Source of the DNA: Bolinopsis microptera
Lineage: Eukaryota > Ctenophora > Tentaculata > Lobata > Bolinopsidae
Assembly (NCBI RefSeq): GCF_026151205.1
Contig: NC_087081.1
Location: 13,226,340 to 13,290,339, forward strand
Direction of reading: 5' to 3'
DNA length: 64,000 nt
Shown: positions 60,601 to 64,000 of the stretch, piece by piece
Position numbering within the stretch: the stretch's first letter is position 1
Layout: each line of letters starts with the position of its first letter
Made by a program: the position numbers and the translations under genes
Notes under the pieces: generated by a model
Seen by the model: the letters and a program-made list of their open reading frames with translations, nothing else
Databases searched by the model: none
Told to the model about the DNA's origin: nothing

Positions 60601-63600
60601 ATTAATATTAAATCAATTTATGAAATTAGTGTGCTATTAAATTCCGACGAAAAATAATCGCATATTTGACGTAAATACAGCATACCAATAAATGACAAAT
60701 CTAATATTATATTTCTTAATTAAAAGTCAATCCATAAAATAATCCACCCATATCAAAATTAAACTCCCGACATCAGGTTAGAGAACGAACTAGGAGCAGT
60801 CCAGAAGAAAAGTGATCACATGGAAGAGAAAGTGGACCACCTGGAGGGAGTGAGTGAGAATGCCAGCACTAAGGTAGACGTCCTGGCCAGAAAACTGTGG
60901 GACGTGTTTGATAGTGATATGAATCTCAACCAGTTTATTGACTACCATCTTAAAGATGATAAGGTTTGGGGTTTTGTAGCGTATTGTAATAGCTTAAGTG
61001 AAAATTGAGAGTGGGGACTTTTATGTAACCGTATAATTCTTAATAATATCCTTATTCTTAATATCTTGATATGTATGATGTATATAATATATGGATATAG
61101 GATACAGACGATTGGGATGTTAGTGTTTAGCCAGTATAATAACTCTATAAAATATAAAATATAGATATAACACTACTATTCAGCCTTGGCAGTATAATTA
61201 AAGAAATGACACCTTGCTCACAGGAAAGGCTTTGGAGGTTGGAGTACGATACAAATCATCTGAAACACATGACGATAGGGGAAAACGTTGAAGAAGACAC
61301 CCTCCCCCTCCACTTACAGGTATGATGTAAACTGGCACAGTTGTACAATCACGGCTACAATTCATAATTTAATGCAAACTTTCGTGAGGTTGATAGTTTA
61401 ATATGAAATTTGCAAATGTAATATTAATTAACGTTAAAGTTGTCACGTTCAAAATGCAATGTCTGTTCAGATTAGTATATATGCATAATTTGACAGTTTA
61501 AGTGCATCAGGTGCTGCCTAGCCAGTACTGTCAAATTCGAATGTTTGTTCGATATATAATTAGCAAGTACGACAGTTTATGAGTGCATCACATGTTCAAC
61601 CTCACATGTTCGATATCTAATTAGCAAAATAGCAAATACGACAGTTTATAAGCAAGTGCATCACATCCTCGGAAGGACATCACATTATAACGAGTGTTTG
61701 TATTTTACACGGTCGGTTAACCCCAGAACACAACAAGTTGAAGAAGAACATAAAATAATCTTGTCAGTTATATTTATAAACATGGTAAATTATTTAATTA
61801 ATTAGGAATGTAATTAATCACACAATTAACTACATAATTAACCACCTAATATGTAACATAACACAGAGCCCTCCCCCCAGAACACCACAGTGATAGGAGA
61901 AGTTGACCATGTGAAGAAGAACATATCACGGTGTTTGGTGAAGAGCGAGCAGCTGGTTGATGACGTCACTAACATAGCCAAACAGAACGATATGATACGC
62001 AATGATATGAGGGACCTCAAGCTGTTGTGTGATTATCTTAGCAGCAAAAACGATGAAACTCAGAGGTAGAGCTTATTGCTTAATAACAGATTGAACGATT
62101 AATAATCTCCTTGATTAAATCAGATTCAGCGAATCCAAGTTTCCATCGCACTTACATCGTCCAAAAACTGAGTAACGGTAGATTTAATTATTTCGCCGAT
62201 TTAATGCCGAGGATAATTACTGGCATTGGCAATGAAGTAAATGACCCGAGCTGTAATATTGTAAAATATTGTTGACTACTTGAGCTAAAGGAAGCTTGAC
62301 TAGCCGAGCTAAATAGTTTAGAAAATACAAGAGTTCTGGGGAATAGCTAGATAATCCGATGATAATTCCACTGCTTGCCACAAGTTTTATAATCCTCCAA
62401 AGCTCCAAGTCAACTACTGCCGTGTCAGTTATAAGGAGGTTTAGGTCGTTTTGAAGCATTGTCTAATGTAACTTCAACCCGCTTAATTTTCATCATAGAT
62501 GGTAGATCACTAAACTGCAAAGAGCAGATAATATTTACAAAATTTGTATTTAATTGAAAAGCAAATTTTGGAAGCTCTGAGCGAAAAACTGTAATTTTCA
62601 CATTGCTGATCGCTTGTATGAAAGACGAAATTTAGAAAACATTTCCTTCCACAAGATTCAAATTATGCAAACAAGGCCATTTATAGTTAATAGTAAACGT
62701 CAAGTCCTAAAAATTTTTAGTCAATCGTACTTAACAACTTAAACCAACAATTCTTTTTTTCGCAGGTACTGTAGTGCATTGAGAAAACACTTAGAGTACA
62801 CAAACAGAAAGCTGGATGCCTATGAAACAGGTGGAAAAATACCCTTCCGAATTTTCAGGAGCGAGAGTCAGATTTATGACTTTGAAGGTGAGAAAAGATA
62901 TTTTGAGTTGGCTGGATAGTCTTTAGTTCCAGCTTAATCCAATGTAACTAATGAATATTCAGCGTGTCTGCGCGATGAGCACTTTTACTTAAATTATACT
63001 AAAGTGACCGTGCGATAACATATTACACTTTCAGAAGATTTACCGCCGCTAGAAAAGAAAAAGAAAACACCTCTTGAGAGCCCTAAGCCATCCACGCCAA
63101 TCTTTAACCTTTTTATGAAGTAAGTTTTATAACTTTTGCCCATTACATGTAATTGAAAGTGAAAACAAAGCTCGTTATATCCTTGTCAATATGTTAATGT
63201 AATGTATAATGTATGTAATGTGTAAGCTTACATCTTACTATATATAAAGCGAGACGATATATATATATATTTATCTGTGCCATTTTACTGACACCACGGC
63301 ATCAACTTTAACGCGAATTTCTGCAAAAACTGTTAAAGATATACAACTGAAACTTTTTTGACTGGGTCAAATGCTTTAATGGCCTCCAAATCAGCATGAA
63401 AAAATAAAAAATTGCCCAAGAAATAGGAGTTTTAGGGCCCAAGATTTGGTACCCCAAGTGGTGTCAAGAACGCGAATTAAATAGGTAATATTGTTTTAGT
63501 CTTGACACCATTTTAGGGTTAGACGGGTTCCTGCTAGTGTATATAATGTATAATCTTACATGTATGTAATGTATAAGCTTACATGTATGTAATGTATAAG

Positions 63601-63774
63601 TTTACATGTATTTAATGTATAAGCTTACATGTATATAATGTATAAGCTTACATGTATTTAATGTATAAGCTTACATGTATTTAATGTATAGCTTACTATA
63701 CCATCTATTTGTCCAGAAACACTACCATATGGACAGATGATTGGGAGTTAGTCAAGAGACCAGTAATAGCATAG
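54622..63774 (+). CDS. Large coiled-coil protein, 18 exons, identity unknown
   Basis: Exons 54622-54630, 54812-54937, 55089-55233, 55373-55529, 55691-55788, 55916-56013, 56362-56489, 56778-56943, 57083-57296, 57431-57568, 57777-57842, 59114-59273, 60777-60963, 61224-61319, 61869-62065, 62766-62887, 63035-63119 and 63717-63774 join in consistent phase into 749 residues. The N-terminus has an acidic run (DDEEEEQ) and a His cluster (HLHHHHRHHKDKH). Most of the rest is heptad-like helix, such as LERKILTLRDHLEHDLG, MELEEKLNEV and VEDRIESLNGTVDKKERG. The tail has a Pro/Lys segment (LEKKKKTPLESPKPSTP) and ends VKRPVIA. No motor, kinase or membrane segment is seen. A cytoskeletal or scaffold role is plausible but unproven. 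The 9-nt first exon and the last exon are the least certain parts. Confidence 0.78.
56112..56162. repeat. Perfect 24-bp hairpin in intron 6 of the coiled-coil gene
   Basis: 56112-56135 and 56139-56162 are exact inverted copies (cactgtggtgtatatgattc ...) separated by ttc. No surrounding element was recognised; it may be a tiny MITE remnant or form a hairpin in the pre-mRNA. Confidence 0.9.
57884..58195. repeat. 9-bp minisatellite (acatttagg)n in intron 11 of the coiled-coil gene
   Basis: About 34 units, beginning about 40 bp after the exon-11 donor (aaatgaaag|gtataa). Because the period is divisible by three, long repetitive frames exist on both strands; they are not called as genes. Confidence 0.95.
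58547..58757. mobile_element. Fold-back MITE in intron 11 of the coiled-coil gene
   Basis: 58547-58640 and 58660-58757 are imperfect inverted copies about 90 bp long. They share attcagcga, catttatt.aactcttaag and aaccatattt, with a short AT-rich centre. No coding capacity. Confidence 0.7.
59491..60173 (+). pseudogene. RNase H-domain remnant of a non-LTR retrotransposon
   Basis: Lies in intron 12 of the coiled-coil gene. Reading through two stops gives CYTDGSRTDSGSGAGYI (first catalytic Asp), YQTELTAIIDACKYL (Glu), IIWSDSLSSIQAI (Asp), then IRWITAHIG and KKADELAK, the classic retroelement RNase H order. It continues into the region after RNase H (RTAVHLITGHCGLNKHLH). The stops near 59679 and 59852 show decay. 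The upstream RT is absent. Confidence 0.85.
63233..63537 (+). mobile_element. Non-autonomous Helitron-like element, copy 2
   Basis: A 305-bp copy of the unit at 34841-35148, with the same ends TCTTACTATATATAAAGCGA and ACGGGTTCCTGCTAG, again between A and T. It is inserted in the 22-bp repeat of the last intron of the coiled-coil gene. Confidence 0.75.
63538..63692. repeat. 22-bp repeat (taatgtataagcttacatgta)
   Basis: About seven units flank the Helitron copy; further units lie at about 63195-63232 and at the window end (63976-64000). The unit contains AAGCTT and the palindrome TACATGTA. Intronic up to 63716. Confidence 0.85.
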
Positions 63775-64000
63775 TAGGAGCGTAGAATGTTTGGGCCCAG
63801 AAAAACATGTTTAATACCGCTATGAACCCGTCATAAGCCGGGGACTACTATGAAAATGATGATGCTGTGTTGTTGAAAGACCTTCGACCAATCAAAGATG
63901 TACCTCATCACGCCAAGCAGTTATGCTTGTAGGTGAATATACACTTATAGAGTACAACAACTTTATAACACTCCTATAAGCTTACATGTATATAATGTAT

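Overview
This is a window of nuclear DNA from an animal, AT-rich and crowded with repeats. The evidence is GT-AG split genes encoding metazoan proteins (vezatin, twinfilin, the C-X9-C protein CMC4, two rhodopsin-family GPCRs) together with non-LTR retrotransposons, Helitron-like ends, MITEs and a tRNA-derived SINE-like unit. Short introns, a 2A-type skipping motif and very intron-rich GPCRs fit a marine invertebrate, possibly a non-bilaterian, but the sequence alone does not fix the phylum. There is no bacterial content, and operon, RBS and CRISPR logic do not apply.

Layout. 0-7.7 kb: short repeats and a MITE, a 23-bp minisatellite running into the start of a vezatin gene (2183-4455), an 18-bp minisatellite, a 386-bp GT tract, and an inverted copy of the MITE just upstream of CMC4 (7703-7903). 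8.5-16 kb: a TIR element and a complete eight-exon twinfilin gene (9996-15916). 17.6-35.1 kb: a transposon-rich island. It holds a decayed ORF1 with an SGNH esterase, then a split coding unit joining a hydrophobic leader, a 2A motif, an SGNH hydrolase, a Pro/Ala linker, an AlkB-type dioxygenase, and a Helitron-type DUF6570-like region. After these come a tandem duplication, a non-LTR 3' end, and R2-like retrotransposon copies forming a 1.2-kb inverted repeat. 35.3-42.6 kb: a complete nine-exon GPCR gene on the minus strand, with an 80-copy 28-bp array and a TIR element in its introns. 43-48.4 kb: a 14-bp AT-rich array, a fold-back element and a four-unit head-to-tail Helitron-like array. 48.8-52.9 kb: a complete eight-exon GPCR on the plus strand whose C-tail is thirteen copies of an 18-residue repeat. 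53.2-63.8 kb: a small two-exon gene and an 18-exon gene for a 749-residue coiled-coil protein.

Host genes. Exon boundaries were worked out by hand from splice signals, reading phase and family conservation. Twinfilin (actin monomer and filament-end binding), vezatin (adherens-junction membrane protein), CMC4 (mitochondrial intermembrane space) and the two receptors are unrelated neighbours, each with its own promoter.

Two things stand out. First, the 2A-SGNH-AlkB-DUF6570 unit is an unusual domain combination. Second, tandem arrays repeatedly include exon edges: the vezatin start codon, the twinfilin exon-3 acceptor, splice donors in both GPCRs and a GPCR coding tail all lie inside repeat units.
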